Of a DNA stretch of 64,000 bases, positions 44,988 through 54,595 are shown piece after piece (the stretch's first letter is position 1; every line of letters begins with the position of its first letter). The position numbers and the translations under genes are program-made. The notes beneath the pieces are model-generated. The model was not told the origin of the DNA. It saw nothing but the letters and a program-made list of their open reading frames with translations, and did no database searches. Origin of the DNA: Pedobacter antarcticus (lineage in GTDB: Bacteria; Bacteroidota; Bacteroidia; Sphingobacteriales; Sphingobacteriaceae); contig NZ_FONS01000004.1 in the NCBI RefSeq assembly GCF_900112985.1, positions 248,001 to 312,000 on the forward strand. The letters are read 5' to 3'.

Positions 44988-47353
44988 CGGATCTGATAGC
45001 TAATTCCTATGCGATAATTGAAAGGGTCACCCAATCCAGCAGTTACAGTACTGGATCTGCTGCCTGTAAAATAATGCTTGTTCGTCAAATTGTATGCATT
45101 AAACTGTATGTTGTAACGACCTCTCTGGTAGTTTACCGCCGCATCAAATACAGTGTATTCCGGAAACACGAAGTTTTGATTGCTGATCAATCCAACCTGG
45201 TCGCTCACATACCTTACACCGGCCGCCAATCCTAATCCTTTGGCAGCTGTAGTACGTAAATTATATTTTAACCAGAGGTTAGCGATATGTTTGGGGGCAT
45301 TTGCGAAACGGTCACCCTTTTTGCCAAATGCGCTGTTACTCAATACAATATGTTCATTATAGGCATATCCGGCGATAATGTTAAAATTACCGATCGTTCC
45401 CGTCGCTGATAATTCTACACCTCTGCTTCGGGTTCCATCTATAGCTGCCTGACGGTGAGAATTTTCTTCAGTAGGGGCTGCGGTCAGAATATTAGCATAA
45501 TTGATTTGATACAAGGATAGTGTGGCCGACAATTGTTCATTAAAGAAGTCTGCCTTCGAGCCTAACTCATATTGCGTTGCCGTTCGTGTTGGAAATGGCC
45601 CTCCCGAAAGAACATTATTAGATGTTTGTGGGTTGAACGACCGGAGAAATGTTCCGTATACGGAAACGTTGGTCATTGGTAAATACACCAGTCCAAATCT
45701 TGGAATCCAGCCAGTCGCCTGAAGTTCATCACCCTGTTTATTATCTCTGGCGGAAAGTGGCGTTTCCTGCCCATTGTAATTATCATATCTGATGGAAAGC
45801 AGCGCTTTAAATTTTTCGCTGAAGCTAAGCTGATCCTGTATATAGAGGCCAAGTAGATTGGTAATTCTCTTATTATCATCAGACTCTTCTGCTTCCACAC
45901 TTGAGGCGGGAGGGTCGTTACTGTAATCGGGATTGAAAATCGAGATCCGTGTAGATGGTTTGTATTGATAATCATTTTTTGTCCAGCCATAACGGTTATA
46001 ATCGGCACCAATAATAACCTGGTGTTTAATTGAACCGGTTTTAGTTGTATAAGTCCCATAAGCGGTGGTTTGCAGGCTAAAGCGGTCTGTTCTCCAATCC
46101 TGGTAGGCTCTGCTGACAGAGTCGTTCCTGATCTTGCCGACGGGAATATGATCTGTAAAATCGAGCACATTTCTTACCCCACGCTGTACTACAGTTAAGT
46201 CGAGATCTTTAGCGAACCTATGATTAAAGGTCAATGTAGCTGAGGCATTATCGGTCTTTCCGTAGTCTGATGGACTTTGAATGGTCAAATTGTCTGGATA
46301 GTAATTGAAATCAAAAGTCCCATCCGGACGGGTACGTATAAATGTTCCGTTGTCATATTGCTGAACAGCTTTCTGGTGAGCATAGTTCAGTTCCAGATTT
46401 AGATTTGTATTTTCAGAGAAGATGTACGTCAGGGACGGAGCAAGGAAAATGTTCTCTTTATCCTGATTATTGCGGAAACTTTTCGATCGGTCATAACCTA
46501 TAATTGCACGATAGAGCAGCTTTTTGTTCTTTGTTAAGGGGCCTGTCAAATCCAGTGATGCCCTACGGAAATTCCAGCTGCCTAATGATAGATCGACATT
46601 ATACCTGGCTTCCGTCAAAGGCTTCTTAGTTACAAAATTGATTACCCCTCCCGGAGCCCCTTCACTGAAAAGAGCTCCTGAAGGACCGCGCAGTAATTCG
46701 ACAGATTCTACGTTATATAATAATGGTTGCTGACTCCATAAGAATAGGTTTCCGCGTACGCCGTTATAAAGCAGAAAACTGGCATCGGTAGGAGAATAAG
46801 CAGTGAATCCACGCATATTGAAGGAACCGTTACCATTATTGGCTTTCATACCGGTAAATGTACTTGCAATCTCATTCAGTGTAAATGCCTGCCGGTCCTG
46901 CATGACCTCTGATGAAACAACTTGTACCGATTGGGGGGTAGAAAGTAGAGGGATATCCATTCTGGTAGAGCTATTAGACCGTTTCACCTGGTACCGCGTT
47001 TTGGTCGTATTGATCGCCACCTCCTGGAGTTCATTTTTACTTTCAGAAAGCTGGAGGTTAAGAAACGTGTTTTTTCCTGATGCAATGACAAGGTTTTGTT
47101 TTAGAGCGCTGTAGCCGATATTTGATACGACTAGAACGTAGGTTCCTGCAGGAACTCCGTTTAGACTAAAACCTCCGTCTGCGTCTGTTTGCGTTGTGAT
47201 TTTTGTATGCTGGAACTGGACCGTTGCGCCTCTAACAGGCTCATTGTTAATTGTAACTATGCGACCCTTTAACATACCTGTGTTAATTTGTGCAAAGGAA
47301 TTCGTGGTGACTACTATAAATAGCACCAGTAATGTGAAAATATTGATTTTCAT
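44984..47353 (-). CDS. TonB-dependent siderophore-type receptor
   Basis: A 789-residue outer membrane receptor. The ATG at 47353 is preferred to a GTG at 47383 because it begins a signal peptide (MKINIFTLLVLFIVV, ending near SFAQ). A carboxypeptidase-regulatory-like domain (about residues 22-105; GRIVTINNEPVRGATVQF) precedes the plug with LLSTPQSVQVVSSEVMQDRQ and LLRGPSGALFSEGAPGGVIN. The barrel ends in GISYQIR. The plug pattern is that of the FhuA/FecA-like siderophore group. It takes up a ferric chelate with TonB energy; which one is unknown. It sits between the Cys-rich small gene and the PepSY gene. Confidence 0.92.
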   Translation of the reverse strand: MKINIFTLLVLFIVVTTNSFAQINTGMLKGRIVTINNEPVRGATVQFQHTKITTQTDADGGFSLNGVPAGTYVLVVSNIGYSALKQNLVIASGKNTFLNLQLSESKNELQEVAINTTKTRYQVKRSNSSTRMDIPLLSTPQSVQVVSSEVMQDRQAFTLNEIASTFTGMKANNGNGSFNMRGFTAYSPTDASFLLYNGVRGNLFLWSQQPLLYNVESVELLRGPSGALFSEGAPGGVINFVTKKPLTEARYNVDLSLGSWNFRRASLDLTGPLTKNKKLLYRAIIGYDRSKSFRNNQDKENIFLAPSLTYIFSENTNLNLELNYAHQKAVQQYDNGTFIRTRPDGTFDFNYYPDNLTIQSPSDYGKTDNASATLTFNHRFAKDLDLTVVQRGVRNVLDFTDHIPVGKIRNDSVSRAYQDWRTDRFSLQTTAYGTYTTKTGSIKHQVIIGADYNRYGWTKNDYQYKPSTRISIFNPDYSNDPPASSVEAEESDDNKRITNLLGLYIQDQLSFSEKFKALLSIRYDNYNGQETPLSARDNKQGDELQATGWIPRFGLVYLPMTNVSVYGTFLRSFNPQTSNNVLSGGPFPTRTATQYELGSKADFFNEQLSATLSLYQINYANILTAAPTEENSHRQAAIDGTRSRGVELSATGTIGNFNIIAGYAYNEHIVLSNSAFGKKGDRFANAPKHIANLWLKYNLRTTAAKGLGLAAGVRYVSDQVGLISNQNFVFPEYTVFDAAVNYQRGRYNIQFNAYNLTNKHYFTGSRSSTVTAGLGDPFNYRIGISYQIR

Positions 47354-47530
47354 TTGAATGATAAAAATTGGTAATGACAGCACTTTTTGGCGCTATCATT
47401 TATACCCGATAAATATTCGTGAACACGAAAAGGCCATATAGACCAGCGGTAGCCAATATCAGTCCAGCCCGTATTGAGCTTTGTCACAATCTGGCGTTCT
47501 TGCAGTATTGTGTTAAAAAAACGGAAAAGG

Positions 47531-47914
47531 CTATGCGGAAAGCTTCTGTGGTGGTTTGAAGATATCGTTTGCGAAAAGAGAAGGTTTGAATTTCAGGTAA
47601 AAGGGATTGAATGTCAAGGGCCCATTTTCGGACACGGATTCATTTACCTCAAGCTTGTTCATTCTACAGAAGAACAGGATATTTGTTTTTTCAAGATTTT
47701 CTACTCTATGCTTCTCCTCATTCTGCTCTGCCTGCTTTATTTTCTTAGCAAGAAAGCATCTCCCGTTGCAGTTCATTTCCGGCTTGTCTTTATTTTCACA
47801 AAAACTAGCCGTAATGTATTCCTGATTCACTTTAAAAGCCAGGATTAAACCAAGTTTATTAAAGGACTGGGTGATCAGGGTGAGCAACAATAAAAGGCAA
47901 ATGAATCTTTTCAA
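47531..47914 (-). CDS. Small exported Cys-motif protein upstream of TonB receptor
   Basis: A 127-residue protein, start TTG at 47914, four codons after an in-frame stop; no ATG is available. A signal helix FICLLLLLTLITQSFNKLG is followed by SFCENKDKPEMNCNGRCFLAKKI, shown here in two pieces: SFCENKDKPEM and NCNGRCFLAKKI. This C..N....CNG.C.L pattern recurs in small Bacteroidota proteins encoded beside metal-uptake receptors. Cysteines suggest metal binding in the periplasm. It is probably the first gene of the operon with the receptor and PepSY genes; TATACCTTCG upstream is one base off the promoter box. Confidence 0.65.
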   Translation of the reverse strand: MKRFICLLLLLTLITQSFNKLGLILAFKVNQEYITASFCENKDKPEMNCNGRCFLAKKIKQAEQNEEKHRVENLEKTNILFFCRMNKLEVNESVSENGPLTFNPFYLKFKPSLFANDIFKPPQKLSA

Positions 47915-47986
47915 AGGTTTTATTTAACGCCTGCGAAGGTATATATTTTTTACGATCATTCGGAAAAGTTATGGCCGATAATGCTG

Positions 47987-48682
47987 CTATTTCTGAATGA
48001 GTCCGGCTATTATATTAATTGTAAATGCTACAATGAAAGTATTAAATGCAAATGATAGCAAACCGTGCATTAAGGCTAACCTCCGGATTCTCCGGGAGGT
48101 AATCTGAACGTCCGATACCTGAAAAGTCATACCGATAACAAATGAAAAGTAAGTAAAATCCAAATAATCAGGCTCTTGATCATTTGGAAAGATCAATCCT
48201 TTATCTTTGATATGTTTTCCCTTTTTATCATTGTCTGCATCGAAATAATAGAAGTCGGCATACCTCAGCGTGAAAAGAGTGTGTACTAACCACCACGAGC
48301 TAATTACACAGGCGAGTGGGATAATAATAGAAGTAGATAACTGTTCTTTGGACTGTGCTGAAGCTCCCTGCAAAAGAATAATAATGGCGAACAAACTTGC
48401 GAAGGCTGCAACTATTACAAATATAAATATCACTTTACGGCTCGAATCCTGGGCACGGGCTTCATGTTTGACATCGGCAGGGTGACTGGTTAAAATAGTT
48501 ATCCAGGATAAACTGACATTGGTGAACACATAGGTTAGCCAGCTGAGCATTAGACGAATCTCAGGTTCTAGATGCATTATTGGAGTAAGAAACGTCAGCA
48601 AGGCAGCTCCTAATGATATATAAAGCTTGTGATGTGCGTCGAGTCTGTTTATTTTTAACTGCAATTTACCGATGAAAGACAT
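47987..48682 (-). CDS. DUF1345 family membrane protein
   Basis: A 231-residue integral membrane protein of the DUF1345 family with about five helices. Typical segments are LMLSWLTYVFTNVSLSWITI, SSWWLVHTLFTLRYADFYY and LDFTYFSFVIGMTFQVSDV. The family is widespread and without known function; membrane stress or channel roles have been proposed for none with certainty. It is a separate gene between the receptor operon and paiB. Confidence 0.85.
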   Translation of the reverse strand: MSFIGKLQLKINRLDAHHKLYISLGAALLTFLTPIMHLEPEIRLMLSWLTYVFTNVSLSWITILTSHPADVKHEARAQDSSRKVIFIFVIVAAFASLFAIIILLQGASAQSKEQLSTSIIIPLACVISSWWLVHTLFTLRYADFYYFDADNDKKGKHIKDKGLIFPNDQEPDYLDFTYFSFVIGMTFQVSDVQITSRRIRRLALMHGLLSFAFNTFIVAFTINIIAGLIQK

Positions 48683-48905
48683 AAGAATTTTCTCTTTTTG
48701 ACGACTTTTACGAAATGTTGTTTAGTAAATATATGCAGAAAGAATACTAAAATAGCGGGAGTTAATACGATTGTGTACTCATTTCGGTGTGCTGTTTTAT
48801 ATTTGGGAGAAAACCTGCCGGAGCACTGGTAAATTAGTCGGTTTACAACATTCCATCTTAGAAAAAGAGATGGAGCTGTTTTAGCCGCAAGTGGTTTAGA
48901 TTAAG

Positions 48906-48913
48906 TATTTTTG
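48906..48913 (+). promoter_or_regulatory. -7 box of paiB-like gene
   Basis: TATTTTTG matches TAnnTTTG, 18 bases before the ATG at 48932. Confidence 0.45.
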
Positions 48914-48931
48914 AATTCAATAACATCTCCT

Positions 48932-49543
48932 ATGTATATCCCTAATGGTTTTCAGTTCGACAACGACGACGAAAAAGTAGCTTTTATGAAGCAATATAGC
49001 TTCGCCACAATAATTACCACAAAAGACAATTTTCCGATAGCTACACAGCTACCTTTTCTTGTAGAAAAGAATTCAGACAAGCTGGTCTTAAGTTCGCATT
49101 TTGCCCTGGCCAATGAACAAGCTAAGATTATAACGGAAAATATCTCACTGGTTATCTTCACGGAACCTCATGCGTATATTTCACCCAAACACTACGAGAA
49201 AAGGGAGAGCGTACCAACATGGGATTATATTGCCGTACATGCCTATGGAAAGGCTAAGATTTTAGATGATGAAACATCTAAATTGAAAATACTGGAACGG
49301 ATGATACATTTCTATGAAAAAGACTACCTACAGCAATGGGATGGTCTAACTGAAAAATTTAGAACCGGAATGATGCGCGGCATAGTTGCTTTCGAATTGG
49401 AGGTGTCAGACCTGCAGGGGCAAAAGAAATTAAGCCAGAATAAAACAGTGGTAGAGCGTGACAGAATTATAGAACAACTGGAAAACGGTGGTAATACAGT
49501 AGAGAAAGATCTTGCAAAATATATTCGGGAAGAAAACAAATAA
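48932..49543 (+). CDS. paiB: FMN-binding negative regulator, PaiB-like
   Basis: A 203-residue PaiB/FMN-binding split-barrel protein. The ATG at 48932 (MYIPNGFQFDNDDEKVAFMK) matches the family start; a TTG 21 bases upstream lies in the promoter region. Characteristic parts are FATIITTKDNFPIATQLPF, VIFTEPHAYISPKHYE and VPTWDYIAVHAYGKAKIL. PaiB represses sporulation and degradative enzymes in Bacillus, but in other bacteria it is more likely an FMN-linked redox or stress protein. The paiA acetyltransferase is not adjacent. Monocistronic. Confidence 0.9.
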   Translation: MYIPNGFQFDNDDEKVAFMKQYSFATIITTKDNFPIATQLPFLVEKNSDKLVLSSHFALANEQAKIITENISLVIFTEPHAYISPKHYEKRESVPTWDYIAVHAYGKAKILDDETSKLKILERMIHFYEKDYLQQWDGLTEKFRTGMMRGIVAFELEVSDLQGQKKLSQNKTVVERDRIIEQLENGGNTVEKDLAKYIREENK

Positions 49544-49584
49544 CCAGCTGTACCACTGTTAAATCGTAATTTAAAACGACCAAA

Positions 49585-50034
49585 TCAGGTATCTTGTATC
49601 TGAGGTTCTACCAGCTTTGCCAATTTTTCCAGAGATTCCTGCCAGCCTAAATAGCACATCTCTAAAGGGATAGCTTTGGGAATACCCTCCTGAGTGATTT
49701 TTATCTCGGTGCCTGCAAAAGTTTTTCGGAGCCAGACTGAAGTTGTCATCTCACCCGGGAGATTAGGGTCATCAAATTTATTTGTGTATTTGAGGAACTC
49801 GTTGGGTTCAATACTAATATAGTCTCCGCCAAATGAATGGCTGTTGCCGGTTGAGAAATTTTGGAATGACATGCTGTAAGAACCTCCTGTCTGTACATCC
49901 ATTTGATGGACGGTACAGAGAAATCCATAAGGAGGAAGCCAGGAAGCAATTGCCAGGGCTTCAGTAAAGGCGCGGTATATCTTCTCCGGAGATGCCTTGA
50001 GGATTCTGTGGAGTAAAACGGTATTGTCTGACAT
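49585..50034 (-). CDS. SRPBCC (AHSA1-type) domain protein
   Basis: A 149-residue START-like protein of the AHSA1/activator-of-Hsp90-homology group. Characteristic parts are LHRILKASPEKIYRAFTEAL, WLPPYGF, FSGGDYISIEPNEFLKYTN-like strands and the end CYLGWQESLEKLAKLVEP. These proteins form a hydrophobic cavity that binds lipids or small molecules. The role is unknown. It is convergent with the paiB-like gene and shares a 41-base gap with it. Confidence 0.88.
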   Translation of the reverse strand: MSDNTVLLHRILKASPEKIYRAFTEALAIASWLPPYGFLCTVHQMDVQTGGSYSMSFQNFSTGNSHSFGGDYISIEPNEFLKYTNKFDDPNLPGEMTTSVWLRKTFAGTEIKITQEGIPKAIPLEMCYLGWQESLEKLAKLVEPQIQDT

Positions 50035-50132
50035 ATGATTTAGTTTTAGGTTAGAATCAATAACATAAAGATGGCATGAAAATTTGGTTTTTAAAGGGGG
50101 GCTGAATCTACATTCTCGTTTCTATTTTAAGG

Positions 50133-52913
50133 TTATGATTGTTTAGATTGACTATTGTTTTTTTTAAATTCACTTGGGCGCATTCCATATTTTGATTTGA
50201 AAACTGTTGAAAAGTAATTTGGGGAGGAAAAGCCTACCATATAGGTGATTTCTGCGATGCTGTATCTTTCGTTAATCAATAGGTATTTTGCTTTCTTTAA
50301 TCTTCTGCTCATGATGTAGTCGGTTACACTGCAGTCTAACAGCGCTTTGACTTTTCTATACAACTGCACCCTGGAAATTCCTATTTCTTTACTGATTTCA
50401 TCTACACTAAAATTTTCATTGGAAAGGTTTTGTTCTACGATTCCGGAAAAGTCATTTATGAATTTTTTGTCCAGCGATTTTGATATAGGTGGTTTTCCTG
50501 AACTGCTGATGTCGCTCATATAATGGCTTTTGAGCAGGTAGCGGTTTTTTAACAAACTCTTTACGGTGGCCACTAGATAGTCGTAGTTGAATGGCTTTAT
50601 AATGTAAGCATCCGCCATGCTTTCCATTCCATTAATTTGCTGTTCCAGGCTACCGTGAGCAGATAATAAGATGATAGGGATGTGTGAGGTCCTGATATCC
50701 GATTTTAGTTTTTCGGTTAGCGAGCGTCCTGATAAGCCCGGTAGAATGAGGTCTGATATAATCAGGTCTGGTACCTGTTCGTATGCCGAAGCTATTCCAT
50801 TTTCACCTGTGTTTGCTAGGAAAACTTCATAATCTTGTTCAAGTTTATTGCCCAGGTAATTCAGAAGGTCAGCATTATCTTCAATAATTAATATCGATTG
50901 CGGTTTTATTGTTCTTAATAAATCCGGGTTTGTATACTCAGGGATGTCATTTAGCCCCGTAGTGTAGATTTTTGCATCTTCATATAATAGGTCTTTATTA
51001 GCTTTCCCTCTTAATTTTTCTTGTTCAGTAAAGTGATCCTCTCCCAATTGAAGCTGAATGCTAAATTTGGTTCCCTGGGATTTTGTGCTTTCGACGTTAA
51101 TATTACCATGATGGAGGATCATCAGTTCCTTGGATAAGGATAAACCAAGTCCCGAACCTTTGGCCGTATTTGTTTGAGCTTGATAGAAATGCTCAAAGAC
51201 ATGATCAATCTCTTCTGCGGGAATTCCGGGCCCATTGTCTTTAATCGAAAGCGTTACAGACGTCGAAGTATGAGTGATTTCTACGTAAATGACCCCATTG
51301 GCGGGTGTGAATTTTAAGGCATTAGATAATAGGTTGAAGATAACTTTGTCGAGCATATTGACGTCCAGCCATACCTTAATGTTCTGGGCATCTGTGAGGA
51401 GTCTGATTTCAATATTTTTCTTTTTTGCACTATGCTGGAAGCTTTCCAGTATGTCAGTTACAAAACTGACAATATTGTTTTGAGAAACACTTAATAGCAT
51501 TTTATCATGTTCAATCTTACGATAATCGATTAGCTGGTTGATGAGTCTAAGCAGCCGATAAACGTTCTTTTGAATGAGATTTAGGTTGTTTTCTGCCCCC
51601 GCCTTGATTTTTTCATTTTGTATCAGGTCTTCTAAGGGGGATAAAATCAGGGTGAGTGGCGTGCGAAACTCGTGAGACATATTGGTGAAGAAGTTTAGTT
51701 TAGCTTCTGTAGCTGCCTCAGCTTTACTCGACATTTCTATCAATTGATTCCGCTGATTTAATATTTCAATGTTATTTGTTTCCAGGTTTTTATTAATTTT
51801 TCTGTTTTCTAGCAAAGCGTAGAGGGCAAGTCCTCCAAAAACTACAGAGAGCACAAGCGCGATTACTGTTACATTAAGAATGATTTGCTGGTTTTTGAAC
51901 AGGACCTTCTGTTCTTCCAATAGACTTCCCTGTCGTTCAATGTCTTTCTGCTGACTTATAAATTTGTTCCATTGGAGCTTCATGAGCTCAACATTTGTAG
52001 AATCGATTACAAGCGACTGTAAAATGTTTTCTTTAGAAAAGGATTCTTTGTTGAGGATTTTAAAGGCAGTACTTATGGCTTCTTTTCCTCCGGTGGGATA
52101 AACCACGCTTGCGGTTAAAATTCCACTACTAACCATCTCCAAGCCTCCCCCTTGTCCTGGCAGGGCATCAACCCCGATTACTTTGATCTGTTTTTTATCC
52201 AGGAGTGTATTTATAACTTTTCTGCTTGCTGAGGCCATCTGATCGTTATGTGCAAAAATGGCGTCTATGTTTATCAAAGAATTTTTGATTTTATTCAGCT
52301 GCTCTTTGGTGTCTTCTCCGAGCCAGTTTCCATAAACCTGATTGGTAATTTTAATATCCGGGTATCTTTTCAATCCCTGGATAAATCCCCTCTGCCGCTC
52401 TATAGTGGGTGAGGAACCTGGGAGTCCTAAAACCTCCACTATATTTCCTTTGCCCTTAAGTACTTCGCCAGCGTATTCACCTGCCATTTTTCCAATCTGG
52501 AAATTGTCTGCACCCACGTAAGCAGTATAAGCTGATGAAGCTGTTTTTCTATCGATGATAATTACAGGGATACCCTTATTGTAGGCTTGTTCCACAACTG
52601 GCGTCAGGGGTTGGGCCTCATTTGGGGATATGATCAGAATATCAATTCCCTTACGAATCATGTCCTGGGCCTGCAACACTTGAAGTTTACTATTTCCATT
52701 GGCTTCTTTATAGATCAGTTTGGCACCCGGGTGTAAGGAAAGTTCAATTTTAATTTCTTCAAGCATGGTTTTTCGCCATAGGTCTGAGCCAATGCATTGT
52801 GAAAAACCAATGGTATAGGTAGGGTTTTCCTTCTGCTTTTCACAACTACTGAAGCCGAAGGTTAAAAGAAAAAGTAGGATAAAGCTTTTAGGCAGGTAAA
52901 ATTTGGTTTTCAT
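50133..52913 (-). CDS. Hybrid two-component regulator with periplasmic sugar-binding sensor (BT1754-like)
   Basis: A 926-residue one-piece signalling protein. The N-terminus has a signal sequence with a possible lipobox (FGFSSC), then a periplasmic sugar-binding domain of the ribose/LacI type (residues 30-310; IGFSQCIGSDLWRK, IGVDALPGQGGG), a membrane helix (about 345-368), HisKA with MSHEFRTPLTLI, an ATPase domain with DNGPGIP and GSGLGLSLSKEL, a receiver with DLILPGLSG and an AraC output (AKYLLINERYSIAEITYMVG). This design is that of the fructose sensor BT1754 of Bacteroides. It is divergent from the porter-fructokinase-GH32 genes, so it should activate them on sensing fructose. Confidence 0.93.
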   Translation of the reverse strand: MKTKFYLPKSFILLFLLTFGFSSCEKQKENPTYTIGFSQCIGSDLWRKTMLEEIKIELSLHPGAKLIYKEANGNSKLQVLQAQDMIRKGIDILIISPNEAQPLTPVVEQAYNKGIPVIIIDRKTASSAYTAYVGADNFQIGKMAGEYAGEVLKGKGNIVEVLGLPGSSPTIERQRGFIQGLKRYPDIKITNQVYGNWLGEDTKEQLNKIKNSLINIDAIFAHNDQMASASRKVINTLLDKKQIKVIGVDALPGQGGGLEMVSSGILTASVVYPTGGKEAISTAFKILNKESFSKENILQSLVIDSTNVELMKLQWNKFISQQKDIERQGSLLEEQKVLFKNQQIILNVTVIALVLSVVFGGLALYALLENRKINKNLETNNIEILNQRNQLIEMSSKAEAATEAKLNFFTNMSHEFRTPLTLILSPLEDLIQNEKIKAGAENNLNLIQKNVYRLLRLINQLIDYRKIEHDKMLLSVSQNNIVSFVTDILESFQHSAKKKNIEIRLLTDAQNIKVWLDVNMLDKVIFNLLSNALKFTPANGVIYVEITHTSTSVTLSIKDNGPGIPAEEIDHVFEHFYQAQTNTAKGSGLGLSLSKELMILHHGNINVESTKSQGTKFSIQLQLGEDHFTEQEKLRGKANKDLLYEDAKIYTTGLNDIPEYTNPDLLRTIKPQSILIIEDNADLLNYLGNKLEQDYEVFLANTGENGIASAYEQVPDLIISDLILPGLSGRSLTEKLKSDIRTSHIPIILLSAHGSLEQQINGMESMADAYIIKPFNYDYLVATVKSLLKNRYLLKSHYMSDISSSGKPPISKSLDKKFINDFSGIVEQNLSNENFSVDEISKEIGISRVQLYRKVKALLDCSVTDYIMSRRLKKAKYLLINERYSIAEITYMVGFSSPNYFSTVFKSKYGMRPSEFKKNNSQSKQS

Positions 52914-53248
52914 GGTATTGTTTCAAATTCCAGAGCGGAACAGCGGAAATAAGTAATGGTTGGTGATGGTTATGCAGGGAATTAATTTAAATATATAGAA
53001 AAGGCAGAGATAACAGAAATACGGTCAGTCCAGAGCTAATTGCCGTTGAGTTATGGAGGTATCAAAACCTAACCTTATTTGATTCGAAATTGAAGGTTTA
53101 TAATAATCAGTGTTAGCTGTGAATTATAACTAACTGATTATTAGTCTTTTGTTTGTTTATTGAAATTTGTAGTTTTTAGAAACGATTTTGATGGTTTTGC
53201 TTCAGGCTTTGATCTAATTTACGATCATTAACCAATATAAACTTTAGC
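52914..53248. promoter_or_regulatory. Control region of the fructan locus
   Basis: 335 non-coding bases between the divergent hybrid regulator and the porter gene. It holds an inverted pair, AATAATCAG (53102-53110) and CTGATTATT (53134-53142), with TTAG/CTAA next to each, spaced about 20 bases. This is the best candidate for the AraC-type output domain. GAAATTTG near 53163 is one base off the promoter box. Confidence 0.5.
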
Positions 53249-54577
53249 ATGAAAAAATATTCCGTCCTGGCATGGTCCATGGTCGTAGCCCTGGGTGGCT
53301 TTCTTTTTGGATTCGACACAGCAGTTATTTCCGGTGCTGAAAAATCAATCCAGCAATTTTGGCATTTATCTTCTTTTGAACATGGCTTTACAATTTCGAT
53401 AGCACTAATAGGTACAGTAATCGGATCACTTATTGGCTCCAAACCTTCCGATCAATTTGGGCGTAAAAACACCTTGTATTTTGTAGCTATCGCTTATTTG
53501 CTTTCTTCTATAGGTACTGCACTGGCTTTAGATTGGTCTGTATTTCTAACCTTTAGATTTCTTGGTGGATTGGGCGTGGGAATATCCTCTGTGACTGCGC
53601 CTATCTATATATCGGAAATCTCCCCTGCGCACAAAAGGGGACAGCTTGTTGGTTTATTCCAGTTCAATGTCGTTCTGGGGATCCTGATTTCTTATTTATC
53701 AAATTACCTGATTAGTCAGGGGGGCGAATCCTCCTGGAGATGGATGCTTGGAGTTCAGGCATTTCCTTCTTTATTGTTTTTGGTGCTGATTTATTTCATA
53801 CCGGAGAGCCCTAGATGGCTGGTGTTAAAAAAGGGTGCTAATGAAACTGCTTTGAAGATACTAAGAGTTATTAATCCAGTTAATTGCGAACAAGAACTTG
53901 CCGCTATTCAGAACTCAGCATTAAAATCAACATCAGGAAATGATGAAAATCTTTTCAGTAAGAAATATCGGACTCCGGTGATGCTAGCCATACTTTTTGC
54001 ATTTTTTAATCAGGTTTCTGGGATTAACGCCATTATATATTACGCACCCCGGATTTTTGAGATGGCAGGATTAGGCGCCCACTCTTCTTTACTCTCAACA
54101 GTAGGGATTGGCATGGTCAATTTTATTTTTACGTTGATTGCCATCAATTTTATCGATAGAATTGGTAGAAGGGTGCTGATGCTGGTGGGGTCTTTTGGAT
54201 TGATTGCTTCTTTATTCCTAGTTGGATTTACCTTTTATACAGAGAATTTCTCTGGCTTTGCAATCCCTGCCTATATCATGCTATTTATCGCATTTTTTGC
54301 TTTTTCTCAGGGAGCGGTCATCTGGGTTTTTATTTCCGAGATTTTCCCCAATTCTGTTCGCGCCAAAGGTCAGACCCTCGGTAGTTCTACGCATTGGATC
54401 ATGGCCGCAATTATTGCATTTTGTTTTCCTTATCTGGCAGAAACATTTGGAGGGGCGACCACCTTTTTCTTCTTTGCAGCGATGATGTTGCTTCAGCTAA
54501 TTTTTGTTTGGAAACTGATGCCAGAAACTAAAGGCAAATCATTAGAGCAAATAGGGACTAATTTAATCATGCATTAA
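53249..54577 (+). CDS. Sugar porter family MFS transporter (fructose/glucose type)
   Basis: A 442-residue sugar/H+ symporter with twelve membrane helices and sugar porter marks: GGFLFGFDTAVISGAE in helix 1, DQFGRKNTLYF, PIYISEISPAHKRGQLVG, IPESPRWLVLKKG, DRIGRRVLMLVGS and PETKGKSLEQI. The cargo is probably fructose released by the GH32 enzyme, given the sensor, kinase and hydrolase genes beside it. It is first of a plus-strand operon; the fructokinase starts 19 bases after it. Confidence 0.93.
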   Translation: MKKYSVLAWSMVVALGGFLFGFDTAVISGAEKSIQQFWHLSSFEHGFTISIALIGTVIGSLIGSKPSDQFGRKNTLYFVAIAYLLSSIGTALALDWSVFLTFRFLGGLGVGISSVTAPIYISEISPAHKRGQLVGLFQFNVVLGILISYLSNYLISQGGESSWRWMLGVQAFPSLLFLVLIYFIPESPRWLVLKKGANETALKILRVINPVNCEQELAAIQNSALKSTSGNDENLFSKKYRTPVMLAILFAFFNQVSGINAIIYYAPRIFEMAGLGAHSSLLSTVGIGMVNFIFTLIAINFIDRIGRRVLMLVGSFGLIASLFLVGFTFYTENFSGFAIPAYIMLFIAFFAFSQGAVIWVFISEIFPNSVRAKGQTLGSSTHWIMAAIIAFCFPYLAETFGGATTFFFFAAMMLLQLIFVWKLMPETKGKSLEQIGTNLIMH

Positions 54578-54595
54578 TCTTAATAAGATATCGGT

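Noticed and set aside
50133..52913. Separate LacI-type regulator and kinase genes
   Set aside because: One uninterrupted frame joins sugar-binding, kinase, receiver and AraC parts, as in BT1754-like regulators.
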